Made by a program: the position numbers and the translations under genes. Below, in pieces: positions 7,601-13,551 of a stretch of DNA of 19,647 nucleotides. The DNA lies in assembly GCA_035399665.1 (NCBI GenBank), contig DAOPJM010000034.1, positions 1-19,647 of the forward strand, given 5' to 3'. Source of the stretch: DAOPJM01 sp035399665 (GTDB lineage Bacteria > Bacillota > Clostridia > Christensenellales > CAG-138). The notes under the pieces were generated by a model, which was given only the letters and a program-made list of their open reading frames with translations, ran no database searches and had not been told where the DNA came from. Position 1 is the first letter of the stretch. Every line of letters begins with the position of its first letter.

Positions 7601-9927
7601 CGGCTCTCAAGGTACAGCTCGCCCACCGCGTTGCCGTTAGTGTCGGTGAGCTGAAAGACTTGGGTCGTGCCGGTGTTCCAGAAGAGCCGCGCAAAGTCGG
7701 CGTTGACGATGCGGATATTGAGCTTGAGCGAGTACTCATTACCCAAAACGCTTTGCTTCATGACGGCGTAAACAGGCACGTCGGGTATGAAAAGCGAGTT
7801 GGACAGGGTGAAGCTTGGAGTTGTGGACTCCGCGACAACAGCGCCGTTCTGCACAAGCGCGTAGGTTACGCCCATGCTTTCGCTTGAGGAAAGGGTTATT
7901 GTGGTACTGCCGCCGTCGGAACAGTTGACGGTTGCGTAGGCTGTGGAGATGTTGGAGCCGTTGCAGCTCAGAGCCGAGATATGCGGGGTGTCGGAGCTGA
8001 GGATTATCACATCCGCGCCCATGTCGTTGACGCTGTAACCACTGTCCTTGTAGCTGCTGTAACCGCTGAGCTTGACGGTGAGCGCACCGCTTGGCATTGT
8101 GCTAAAGGCCGCGACGCCTTGGCTGTCGGTCGTAACGGTGGTGCTTCCGATGGTGACGCCGCAGCCGGAGAGCGTCTGCCCGTTGGTATTCTTTACAATA
8201 ATGGCGTAGGCGCAATCCGAAACGCCAAGGTCGGATATAAGCCCATAGAGGCGCAAGGGGTTGCCCTGCCAGGCGGTTTCCCCGTTTGGAGCCCAGGAGG
8301 AGGCGTTGCTTTCAAGGTAGTAGGTAGCAAGGTAAGCGCTGCAATCAACATAAACGCCGTCGTCGCCCACCGTGGGGACGCTGCCCATGAATACCACCGA
8401 GTAGAGGTTTACGCATTGATAAAAGACCGAGCTGCCAAGCTGCGTTACCGTGCTTGGGATGGTGACCTCGGTGAGCGAGCGGCAGCCGTCGAAGGCTCGG
8501 TTGCCTATGCTGTCAAGGCTTGAAGGCAGTCGGACAGAGGCAAGGCGAGTACAGCTTGAAAAGGTTCTCGCACCTATCTGCGTCACTCCGTCGGGAATAT
8601 CGATAGAGCTGAGTGAGCTGCAATTCGAGAAGGCCGCGCCCGCAATCGAGGTTAGAGCCGAGCTTGTGGTAAAGCTCACATTGGCAAGTGAGCTGCAATT
8701 AATGAAGGTGTTGGCGGATATGGAGGCGGCGGAGGAGGGAAACGCGAAGTCGGTCAGAGCCTTGCAGCCCGAAAAGGCCGAGATACCGATGGTCTTGGTA
8801 TTGTCGGGAACGACGGCGGACACAAGGGCGGTACAGTCCTCAAAGGCGTAGTCCTTTATGGATACGCTGCCTGCGCTGCTTTGGGGAAAGTTAACCGAGC
8901 TGAGATTGGTACAGCCCGAGAAGGCGGAAGCCTCAATGGTACTTACGCTGTCGGGGATGGCGATGGAGCTAAGCCCCTTACAGTCCTCCGCGGCCGCGCC
9001 CGCTATGGTTACTGTACCGTTCGGGACGACATAGTCGCCAAAGCTGCCCGCAGCGGGGAAGTAAAGGAGCGTGGAGTTCTTGGCGTCGAACAGAACTCCG
9101 TCGGAGCTTGAATAAAAGGTGTTGGCCGAATCGACGCTGAAGCTCTTCAGGGAGCTGCATCCCACGAACTGTTCGCTGCCTATGGAGGTCACGGAAGCGG
9201 GAATGTTGAGCCTTACTATGTTGGCACAGTTGTAGAACGCCGCCTGCGAGACGGTCTTTACGGTGGAGGGTATGGTGTATTCCTCAATGGTCGAGGCGGG
9301 CGGATAATAGTAAAGCGTTGTGACGTTCTTGTCAAACAGGACTCCGCCGGCCGCGCTGAACTTGGTGTTGGAAGCGTCCACGGTGAAGGCGGTGAGCTGC
9401 TGACAGTTTCTGAAGGCTTGGGTGCCAATACTTGCAAGGGCGGCAGGGAAGTTGAATACGGTAATGGCGGTAAGCGCGAAAGCAAGCTGTCCAATGCCGG
9501 TAAGGGATGCGGGAAGCTTCACGGTGCTAAGCTGGGTGCTGAGGTAGAAGGAGTGGTGGTCAATGGTCTTTAGGGTCAGGCAGCTTGAAAGGTCGGCGGA
9601 TACAAGGTTTTTACAGCCGTAAAACGCAAATCCGCCAACATTGACAGCCCCGTTCTCAAAGTAAACGGAGGTGATGCTGTCGCGGTAGGAATACCAAGGC
9701 ACGTCGGAGGTGCTCGCGCAGTCGTTCATGGAGCCGGTGCCGCTTATGGTGAGCTTGCCGTCACTGTCCAAGGCCCAGTAGAGCGAACTGCCGCAGCTTC
9801 CGCCAACGCCCATGACAGTTTCGCTGGGCGGCTCCGGCAGACGCGCATAGGCGGTCGAAACCCCCGCAAGCTGCATAAGCAGGCACACGCCGAGAAGTAT
9901 CGCAAGAACCCTCAAAACACGCTTCAT
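1657..9927 (-). CDS. Giant secreted dockerin protein with BspA-like LRRs and FN3-like repeats
   Basis: A 2756-residue exported protein. Residues 1-28 form a signal peptide (KR, hydrophobic core, STAYA cleavage region). Residues about 60-530 are BspA-like leucine-rich repeats (LRR_5; recurring AFxxCxxL and IPxSVTxIG units). About 565-625 resembles a Cna-B/carboxypeptidase-regulatory fold. About 975-1290 has blade-like repeats (LYALWYE, AIYYSKLIDG) suggesting a beta-propeller, and 1320-1410 looks CARDB-like. About 1425-1510 resembles an X2 Ig domain and 1510-1595 an MBG-type domain (YDGKP, TDAGSYVITV). About 14 FN3-like repeats fill 1597-2685, and a type I dockerin ends the chain (2691-2750). 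There is no LPXTG, S-layer or membrane anchor, so attachment would be through a cohesin. The start at 9927 has GGAGG 7 bases upstream and its own promoter. Likely role, by inference: adhesion or carbohydrate binding on the cell surface or in a cellulosome-like complex. No catalytic domain is recognised. Confidence 0.92.
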   Translation of the reverse strand: MKRVLRVLAILLGVCLLMQLAGVSTAYARLPEPPSETVMGVGGSCGSSLYWALDSDGKLTISGTGSMNDCASTSDVPWYSYRDSITSVYFENGAVNVGGFAFYGCKNLVSADLSSCLTLKTIDHHSFYLSTQLSTVKLPASLTGIGQLAFALTAITVFNFPAALASIGTQAFRNCQQLTAFTVDASNTKFSAAGGVLFDKNVTTLYYYPPASTIEEYTIPSTVKTVSQAAFYNCANIVRLNIPASVTSIGSEQFVGCSSLKSFSVDSANTFYSSSDGVLFDAKNSTLLYFPAAGSFGDYVVPNGTVTIAGAAAEDCKGLSSIAIPDSVSTIEASAFSGCTNLSSVNFPQSSAGSVSIKDYAFEDCTALVSAVVPDNTKTIGISAFSGCKALTDFAFPSSAASISANTFINCSSLANVSFTTSSALTSIAGAAFSNCSSLSSIDIPDGVTQIGARTFSSCTRLASVRLPSSLDSIGNRAFDGCRSLTEVTIPSTVTQLGSSVFYQCVNLYSVVFMGSVPTVGDDGVYVDCSAYLATYYLESNASSWAPNGETAWQGNPLRLYGLISDLGVSDCAYAIIVKNTNGQTLSGCGVTIGSTTVTTDSQGVAAFSTMPSGALTVKLSGYSSYKDSGYSVNDMGADVIILSSDTPHISALSCNGSNISTAYATVNCSDGGSTTITLSSSESMGVTYALVQNGAVVAESTTPSFTLSNSLFIPDVPVYAVMKQSVLGNEYSLKLNIRIVNADFARLFWNTGTTQVFQLTDTNGNAVGELYLESRDTPLSYYIRDDRLYIGIGLDEAELKANALSLSPYCSGKLSAISAGDSVSASLCGWLEYVLGDDIRLVASGIYLAASFDSTGRRVIELDPCSLNVKLSRNAASSVTSFGLSVSDSLKPLSGSGSLSVTGVDKTCPAPEISSLFDLHRYGEVGYTLSLKNLPELETSASVSIDLLFRGRVGFVAYKAANSADASAELSVVGGDSPANVQLISYGSDTLAVWLAGTSLRCAIRRGGSDTFSASSAALPAGVACGDFELISYNDRVYIAYLEASVELGSNVSEALSSALVKVAGFDGVNFTDALSVTAEAGVYLFPRLVAAGGALYALWYEHGSDSLFSAGSGGAIYYSKLIDGAFGESVLLYYGLPLVTSLAACVQNDKPSALFSCDSDGDLSTSFDSRVYLADGSALMVKASGALGSVVSNGSASAWTDGQVLYYLASPDASAFELCEVSVLRQLCFTHDGSLLVCDDSGVRILNADNEFELLYRTENGVYIDDCAYLAQGGLAVILTSLDSQSMTVSSKLSLGAALQAAQDVYATETSVAEALPDFSVRTLQYDDGDDRLWILLTNSGEADGIALIRVLTQSGSFVYQFNAGTVQAGSSKLLSFRLHSGAVSSVNLNELSIAVIGKDATPSNNRIYTVICRSDKSAVYPSVTAPTLESSWLHGQVGSSVSLAYTENGCAFSSIDGLTRGSDYSAANGVITILGGKTSALGEGLHELVINFEGFSRTVTLELAVPDEDTLTAGQIGTVVYDGKPVERGLDFYVIGVANSEYTYTYTKGGAVTEGLPTDAGSYVITVTRQAMTLRGEASVSFELVINKAKRHVAAPKVADYDDSSVTLSAAAPLIVTDRDTILYGISEKAANAEISWQSDVIFDGLDPAHIYRFYAKVGGDPNYEDAVSLYTAVLTDKLGADAPVAPIAQNRTDVSVTLMEIVGMEYSMDGVNYFGSPVFIGLEPNTEYGFYMRRAETETSYASAASECSHIFTLRSEREAPAAPELLYMDCDRVELVVKEGTEYRVNDGAWQESGVFTGLLGGAEYLFYARYMQDETYYASAASEALCVTTNGDAPDKPTAPVASAVTDTSVTLFAVSGYEYSQDDGAWQSSNVFTGLEAGSVHSYRQRAVKDGLYSETSDEISVTLDKAAGAVASAPVVLSMDSSRVVLKSYSGMEYRVGVSAWQSSNVFTGLCANTEYSFTQRYKETAAKEAGAASEPTTLTTSAQLPDAPNAPIAAEIGSDRISLVMVDGYEYACNGVWQSSPSFTGLSPATEYSFMQRDAEWGVSSTEARYSTVKTSGSTVNAPEAASTDAFSVTLKAVDGCEYRVGEGVWQSSNVFNMLSPATSYSFYARYTETDTSYAGESSEALTVVTLDGQSDTPMPPAFAAITNNSVTLVAVDGYEYSKDGASWQSLTQFSGLSAATEYSFFQRDASAPDVVSASASCTTDKNSRGGSARSVQTDSVSFSSVTLVTVSGYEYRLGDGAWQDSPEFTGLEAGTSYSFTQRRAETDSFYAGSVSDALIVTTSITVGSSVSAPIAAEIGPDFIRLVAVYGCEYRISGGEWQGAPEFAGLEANTSYTLEQRMKQSPKSTAGAPASAAFTTEKYEREAPQAPTLDSAHGDSITLVAADGYEYRIGDGVWQGEAVFGGLAPETEYSFFVRYAETDEYMASESSEALSVLTGIAAFGQAEAPQQKSRSARNITLIAIDGLEYSIDDGEWQSSPSFSKLAPGTKYSFRARYAADGKREAGEASEASVISTDKFAPSSPDAPEISAITDSSVTLRSNIGYEYRIGDGEWQSSPSFTGLMEGVEYAFYQRTAESTQLYASPASPPNYVTPGKEVGPDAPSAPTLESKTSTSVTLTAIEGMEYSLDKQNWQSSPVFNGLTPNTEYSFYQRCAETEITEAGAVSEALTIVTDAQEQSIRYGDANCDGKVNASDASYILRSLVGLDSLSAQGYKNANVDGQSGVSAADASCILRYLVGLLPSLPAE
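1678..1857 (-). other. Dockerin type I domain region of the giant protein
   Basis: These are residues 2691-2750, the extreme C-terminus. Two dockerin halves are visible, each ending in an ILR-LVGL helix. The first Ca2+ loop is canonical (DANCDGKVNASD). The second (NVDGQSGVSAAD) has lost the usual acidic residue at loop position 5 (Q instead). Dockerins bind cohesins on scaffoldin proteins; no cohesin is encoded in this window. Confidence 0.88.
1873..5139 (-). repeat. Array of about 14 FN3-like protein repeats
   Basis: These are residues about 1597-2685, with a period of about 70-78 residues. Each repeat has the pattern SVTL-xxx-GYEY-xxx-GxWQSS-xxF-xGL-xxxTEYSF-xxR-xAET-xxYAG-xxSEAL-xVTT. Thirteen carry the EY pair and thirteen carry WQ; the first repeat is the most divergent. 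On the + strand this appears as recurring TTTGCCA(c/g) and GAAGCTGTA(c/t)TC blocks. Expansion by unequal recombination is likely. Confidence 0.88.
8338..9750 (-). repeat. BspA-like leucine-rich repeat region
   Basis: These are residues about 60-530 of the giant protein. Roughly 18-20 units of about 23 residues carry AFxxCxxLxxxxxPxSVTxIG, the Treponema pallidum/BspA LRR_5 type. Family members are cell-surface adhesins or host-matrix binders. Two units are interrupted by a GGVLFD(K/A)...TLLYYP insertion (about 194-210 and 276-291), a common variant of this family. Confidence 0.85.
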
Positions 9928-9963
9928 ACACACGCCTCCAAAAATCACAAAATACCAATATAA

Positions 9964-9992
9964 ATTATATACGAACACCCCCAGCTTGTCAA
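9964..9992 (-). promoter_or_regulatory. Consensus sigma-70 promoter of the giant secreted protein gene
   Basis: On the - strand a perfect -35 TTGACA (9992-9987) and a perfect -10 TATAAT (9969-9964) are separated by exactly 17 bases. Transcription should begin near 9957, leaving a leader of about 30 bases with GGAGG at 9939-9935. This excludes any upstream start codon. It lies 37 bases beyond the stop codon of the IS30-type remnant. Confidence 0.85.
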
Positions 9993-10029
9993 ATACTACT
10001 CTTTGCCAATTCACCGTCTGCATACTCTC

Positions 10030-10223
10030 CTAAATTGCAATATCAAATGAGACGCTGCTAAAGACATCTGCGGAGGAATGGTAATTGAGAATTTTTCGCG
10101 GGAGGTGGTTTATCCACTTTTCCATGAAAGCAATCTTTTTATCGTTGACTGTGCCAAAGTCCGTACTCTTGGGGGAAAAGCGGCGCACATGGGAATTTGC
10201 TTTTCGTTCGTCCCCCCTTCAAA
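10030..10223 (-). pseudogene. IS30-family transposase C-terminal remnant
   Basis: On the - strand, 56 codons ending at TAG (10032-10030) read as the C-terminus of an IS30-family transposase: the block NSHVRRFSPKSTDF (family form NGLIRRFFPKGTDF), then MEKWINHLPRKILNY (family form WINNYPRKILGY), then SSADVF. Just upstream, one frame away, the codons at 10223-10203 read FEGGTNE, matching the family's WERGTNE block. One base appears to be missing near 10201, breaking the frame. Everything N-terminal, including most of the DDE core, is gone; the 122-bp repeat begins 6 bases further on. The natural stop codon seems preserved. The identification rests on recalled family motifs, not a database search. 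Confidence 0.82.
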
Positions 10224-10228
10224 GGACT

Positions 10229-10350
10229 AATAGGGAATAGGCTTGAGAGTGGTTGTAGCTTTCATGTCATCCTGAGCGAAGTCGAAGGATCTTGCCGAAA
10301 GCACAAAAGTCAAGAACCGCTCTCACCATAACCCTCTTCCTGACGCCCCC
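10229..10350 (+). repeat. 122-bp direct repeat, first copy
   Basis: This stretch is identical, base for base as I read it, to 10441-10562; the period is 212. The unit has nested inverted arms: GAGAGTGGTT/AACCGCTCTC (10245-10254/10315-10324, one mismatch), GCTTTC/GAAAGC (10258-10263/10297-10302) and ATCCT/AGGAT (10269-10273/10286-10290). The inner part is another variant of the CATCCTGAGCGAAG repeat core. It is likely a non-autonomous palindromic element. Confidence 0.92.
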
Positions 10351-10430
10351 CCTTATCCCACGGGGAAGCGGCGCTATCGCCGCAAGCTTGTTTCAAGATC
10401 CTTCGCTGATGCTCAGGATGACAAGGGGGG
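10345..10430 (-). repeat. Inverted copy of the left-edge repeat
   Basis: Positions 10383-10424 are an exact reverse complement of 8-49. The flanking GCGGCGC...GCCGC hairpin and CCCC...GGGG arms correspond to the extended copy at 78-159. It sits between the two 122-bp direct repeats. Confidence 0.85.
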
Positions 10431-10440
10431 ATGAGGGGCG

Positions 10441-10562
10441 AATAGGGAATAGGCTTGAGAGTGGTTGTAGCTTTCATGTCATCCTGAGCGAAGTCGAAGG
10501 ATCTTGCCGAAAGCACAAAAGTCAAGAACCGCTCTCACCATAACCCTCTTCCTGACGCCCCC
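10441..10562 (+). repeat. 122-bp direct repeat, second copy
   Basis: Identical to 10229-10350. Together with the intervening 90 bases it forms an A-B-A arrangement, consistent with a tandem duplication of a 212-bp unit that lost, or never had, a second B part. It carries the same three nested stems. Confidence 0.92.
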
Positions 10563-10655
10563 TTTGCGACGAGGGGGGTCTTTTGAATCTGTTGGTTGCT
10601 CCGGAGACGTGGTTGAGTTGACTTTTGCCGAATTCAGGCATTTCTTCATGCGAAA

Positions 10656-10691
10656 CGCCGCGCCCCGAGTCTGGATGACGGGAACGCGGCG
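10656..10691 (-). terminator. Possible terminator of the ATPase gene
   Basis: CGCCGCG (10656-10662) pairs with CGCGGCG (10685-10691), and CCCG pairs with CGGG inside it, giving a strong GC stem beginning 23 bases past the ATPase stop codon. On the - strand only TTT follows, so the U tract is weak. It could instead be a plain repeat-associated hairpin. Confidence 0.4.
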
Positions 10692-10713
10692 ATGGGGCAG
10701 CTTTGGCTATACG

Positions 10714-13359
10714 CTAAGCTTTCTTGTGTTTTGCGCGGGCAACCGCACGTTGTACCAGCTTGACGAATTCGACTAACGGTATCACGGACACGGCAAGACC
10801 CATGGCGGTGAAGTACTCCGCAAGGTCGACATGCTCAAAGCCGAACGCAGTATTGAGACCGGGGATGTATAGTACAACAGTTGACAGGATAAGACTGCCG
10901 AGCATGGCGCCCCAAAGCATCTTGTTCTGATTCGGAATGAGGAACACGCTGCTGCGCTGACTGCGCATATTGAAGCTGTGGAAGATCTCCGCCATGCTCA
11001 TGGTCAAGAACGCCATAGTCATGCCGTCGGGACTCTCCGCAATTTCCCAAACGCCGCTCTCCATGTAGTGACCGATGAAGTAGGCCGCAAGCGTCAGTAT
11101 TGAGACCAGCAGTCCCTGATACGCGATGTCAAAGCCCATGCCGCCCGCGAAGATGCCGTCCTTGGGGTTTCTTGGGTTTCTCTGCATGATGTCGCTCTCA
11201 CTCTTTTCAAGACCGAGTGCAAGCGCGGGGAAGCAGTCGGTGATAAGGTTTATCCAAAGCAGGTGTACGGGCTTTAGAAGCGTAAAGCCAAGCAGCGTCG
11301 CCGCGAAAACACCTATGACCTCGCTCATGTTGGAGCCCAAAAGGAACTGTATAGACTTGCGGATATTGTCGTATATCCTTCGGCCTTCCTCGACCGCATT
11401 GACTATGGTGGCGAAGTTGTCGTCGGCAAGCACCATGTCCGCCACATTCTTGGTGACGTCGGTGCCGGTAATGCCCATACCTACGCCAATGTCGGCGGTC
11501 TTGATGCTGGGAGCGTCGTTCACGCCGTCGCCCGTCATGGCGGTAACATAGCCTCTTGCCCGCCAAGCCTCGACTATCCTGACCTTGTGTTCAGGCTGAA
11601 CTCTGGCGTATACGCTGTACTTATCCACATCGCGCAGGAAATCCTCGTTGGATATGGTGTTGAGCTGCGCGCCGGTGATGGCCTCGGAGGGATCGTGAAT
11701 GATACCAAGCTCCATGGCGATGGCGGCTGCGGTATCCCTGTGATCGCCCGTAATCATGATGGGGCGTATTCCCGCCTCGCGGCAGGTGGCAATAGCGGCC
11801 TTGACCTCGGGACGGACAGGGTCTATCATGCCCGTAAGTCCGATATAGATTAGATTGTTTTCAAGGTCCTCAGGCTCAAAGCTCTCGGGCAACTCATCGT
11901 AGCGCCTGTAAGCGGCGCAGAGTACGCGCAGCGCCTTATCCGCGAAGGCCTTGTTTTGGTCAAGTATCCTTGCCAAAACCGCGTCGGTCATGGGGCGAAC
12001 AACGCCGTTTTCGATATAACCCGTACACAGCTTCAAGACCTCGTCGGGTGCGCCCTTGGTATACTGCACATAGCCGGCTTGGGTCTTGTGAATGGTTGAC
12101 ATCATCTTGCGGACGCTGTCGAAGGGAGCCTCGCCCACCCTGGGAGTTTCCGCTTCAAGGTCCTGCTTTTTCATGCCCTGCGCATAGGCGAAGTTGACAA
12201 GCGCGCATTCGGTGGGTTCACCGTCGGCGTCGTTGTCGTCGTTTAGTACAGCGTCTGAGCAGAGCGCCATGGCGGAGGCAAGCAGCTTTGTGTCACCGAC
12301 ATGCTCAACCACGGTCATTTTGTTCTGGGTAAGCGTACCCGTCTTATCACTGCAAATTATCTGTGCGCAGCCGAGGGTTTCGACTGCTGTGAGCTTGCGA
12401 ATGACGGCGTTGCGCTTGGACATATTGGTCACGCCTATGGACAGAACCACGGTGACGACGGTCGCAAGTCCCTCGGGTATGGCGGCGACGGCCACAGCCA
12501 CGGCTATCATGAAGGTGTCGAGCACGATTTTCAGCGTGAAGCTGCCTGCCCTGATAAGAGCCACTCCGAAGATAACGCCGCAGATTATCAGCACAAGCCA
12601 GCTTAGGGTCTTGCCGAGCTGAGTAAGCTTCTTCTGGAGCGGGGTCTCTCCCTCTTGGGTGTTGGCAAGCGCGTCCGCAATCTTGCCCATCTCGGTGTCC
12701 ATGCCCGTGGCGGTTATGACCGCCTTGCCTCTGCCGTATACGCATGAGCTGCCCATGTACACCATGTTCCTGCGGTCGCCCAAGGGTACCTCGGAGCTTT
12801 CGCCCATGCCCAAGGTCTTGATGAGCTTGTGTACCGGAACGCTTTCGCCTGTGAGGGCGGCTTCCTCTATCTGAAGGGAAGCGCACTCTATCACACGCCC
12901 GTCTGCGGGAATGGCGCCTCCCGCCTCCAACAGGACGACGTCACCTGCTACAAGCTCCTCGTTCTTGACGGATATGGGCTTGCCGTCGCGCAGTACTCTG
13001 CAGGTCGCCGCAGTCATTGCTTGCAAGGCTTCGATGGCTTTCTCGGCCTTGCTCTCCTGATAGACGCCAAGCACGGCGTTGATAATGACTACGACAAGGA
13101 TGATTATGACGTCTGCGAAGCTCTCGCCGCTGTAAATGGACGTTCCGGCGGAGATTACGGCCGCGCAGAGCAGGATGATGATCATCGGGTCCTTGAGCTG
13201 CTCCAAGAAGCGGTGCAGCAGAGTGACCTTTTCGGCCTCCTTGAGTTTGTTGGGGCCGTCCTTCTCAAGACGCCTTGCGGCTTCGGCGCTGCTAAGACCA
13301 TTCTCGTCGCTTCCTAAGCTTGCCAAGACCTGTGATACTTCCTCACAATAATGCTTCAT
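10714..13359 (-). CDS. P2A-type Ca2+/Mn2+-transporting ATPase
   Basis: This 881-residue P-type ATPase is full length for SERCA/PMR1-like bacterial pumps and exports divalent cations at ATP cost. It has a cation_ATPase_N domain (1-65), TGES in the actuator domain (170-173), PEGL in M4 (E296), the phosphorylated aspartate D338 in DKTGTLT, MITGD (535-539) and TGDGVND (609-615). The ion ligands of both SERCA sites appear kept: N677 and E680 in M5, N704, T707 and D708 in M6, and E791 in M8. It has about ten membrane segments. It is preceded by a Mn2+ riboswitch with a terminator, so the physiological substrate is probably Mn2+ (with or without Ca2+), as for the yoaB-type pumps under this riboswitch. 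The start at 13359 has AAAGGA 6 bases upstream. It is monocistronic. Confidence 0.95.
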   Translation of the reverse strand: MKHYCEEVSQVLASLGSDENGLSSAEAARRLEKDGPNKLKEAEKVTLLHRFLEQLKDPMIIILLCAAVISAGTSIYSGESFADVIIILVVVIINAVLGVYQESKAEKAIEALQAMTAATCRVLRDGKPISVKNEELVAGDVVLLEAGGAIPADGRVIECASLQIEEAALTGESVPVHKLIKTLGMGESSEVPLGDRRNMVYMGSSCVYGRGKAVITATGMDTEMGKIADALANTQEGETPLQKKLTQLGKTLSWLVLIICGVIFGVALIRAGSFTLKIVLDTFMIAVAVAVAAIPEGLATVVTVVLSIGVTNMSKRNAVIRKLTAVETLGCAQIICSDKTGTLTQNKMTVVEHVGDTKLLASAMALCSDAVLNDDNDADGEPTECALVNFAYAQGMKKQDLEAETPRVGEAPFDSVRKMMSTIHKTQAGYVQYTKGAPDEVLKLCTGYIENGVVRPMTDAVLARILDQNKAFADKALRVLCAAYRRYDELPESFEPEDLENNLIYIGLTGMIDPVRPEVKAAIATCREAGIRPIMITGDHRDTAAAIAMELGIIHDPSEAITGAQLNTISNEDFLRDVDKYSVYARVQPEHKVRIVEAWRARGYVTAMTGDGVNDAPSIKTADIGVGMGITGTDVTKNVADMVLADDNFATIVNAVEEGRRIYDNIRKSIQFLLGSNMSEVIGVFAATLLGFTLLKPVHLLWINLITDCFPALALGLEKSESDIMQRNPRNPKDGIFAGGMGFDIAYQGLLVSILTLAAYFIGHYMESGVWEIAESPDGMTMAFLTMSMAEIFHSFNMRSQRSSVFLIPNQNKMLWGAMLGSLILSTVVLYIPGLNTAFGFEHVDLAEYFTAMGLAVSVIPLVEFVKLVQRAVARAKHKKA

Positions 13360-13388
13360 GCCAATTCCTTTCCCGCTGTGCAGTATTT

Positions 13389-13426
13389 AAAAAAGACTCA
13401 AGCACAGCGTAAGCTGTACATGAGTC
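13389..13426 (-). terminator. Riboswitch-controlled intrinsic terminator
   Basis: Read on the - strand, a 14-position stem with one U-U mismatch (GACTCATGTACAGC pairing with GCTGTGCTTGAGTC, loop TTAC) is followed by TTTTTT (13394-13389). Its 5' arm contains the 3' arm of aptamer helix P1 (13424-13411), so the two folds exclude each other. It ends 29 bases before the ATPase start codon. Confidence 0.9.
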
Positions 13427-13521
13427 TGGTTCTTGCTTTTAAGCCAGACCATTAAAAATGGTCATGCGTGTTGACTTAAATCCACCCATAAGCGTGGGAA
13501 CTACTCCCTCACGGACAGCTT
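13411..13521 (-). promoter_or_regulatory. yybP-ykoY manganese riboswitch aptamer
   Basis: On the - strand the leader has the signature GGGAGTAG (13508-13501), GTCAAC (13475-13470), a GACCAT/ATGGTC hairpin, and the AGAC junction just before P1 closes. Helix P1 pairs 13521-13508 (AAGCTGTCCGTGAG) with 13424-13411 (CTCATGTACAGCTT), 14 positions with one mismatch and one G-U. Riboswitches of this class (RF00080) bind Mn2+ and usually activate Mn2+ exporters. Here ligand-stabilised P1 acts as the antiterminator, so Mn2+ should turn the ATPase on. The class assignment is from remembered consensus. Confidence 0.87.
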
Positions 13522-13551
13522 AGTATACCCACATTTTGGGGATATTGTCAA
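13522..13551 (-). promoter_or_regulatory. Sigma-70 promoter of the riboswitch-ATPase unit
   Basis: On the - strand -35 TTGACA (13551-13546) and -10 TATACT (13527-13522) are 18 bases apart. The predicted start, about 13516-13519, falls inside the 5' arm of P1, so the self-initiated transcript would carry a shortened but still usable P1. Confidence 0.75.

Larger units (their letters stand above)
10024..10713. other. Gene-free intergenic region of mobile-element debris
   Basis: About 690 bases separate the surface-protein locus from the ATPase gene. From left to right it holds a decayed IS30-family transposase tail (10030-10223), the first 122-bp repeat (10229-10350), an inverted composite repeat (10345-10430), the second identical 122-bp repeat (10441-10562), and a GC-rich hairpin (10656-10691) that may terminate the ATPase transcript. 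I see no intact gene on either strand. Confidence 0.8.

Noticed and set aside
9928..10023. Longer start for the giant protein at 10023
   Set aside because: The consensus promoter lies downstream of that codon, and the signal peptide and GGAGG point to 9927.
10229..10562. CRISPR array
   Set aside because: Only two copies, 122 bases long with nested palindromes, and no cas genes nearby; this is an intergenic element duplication.
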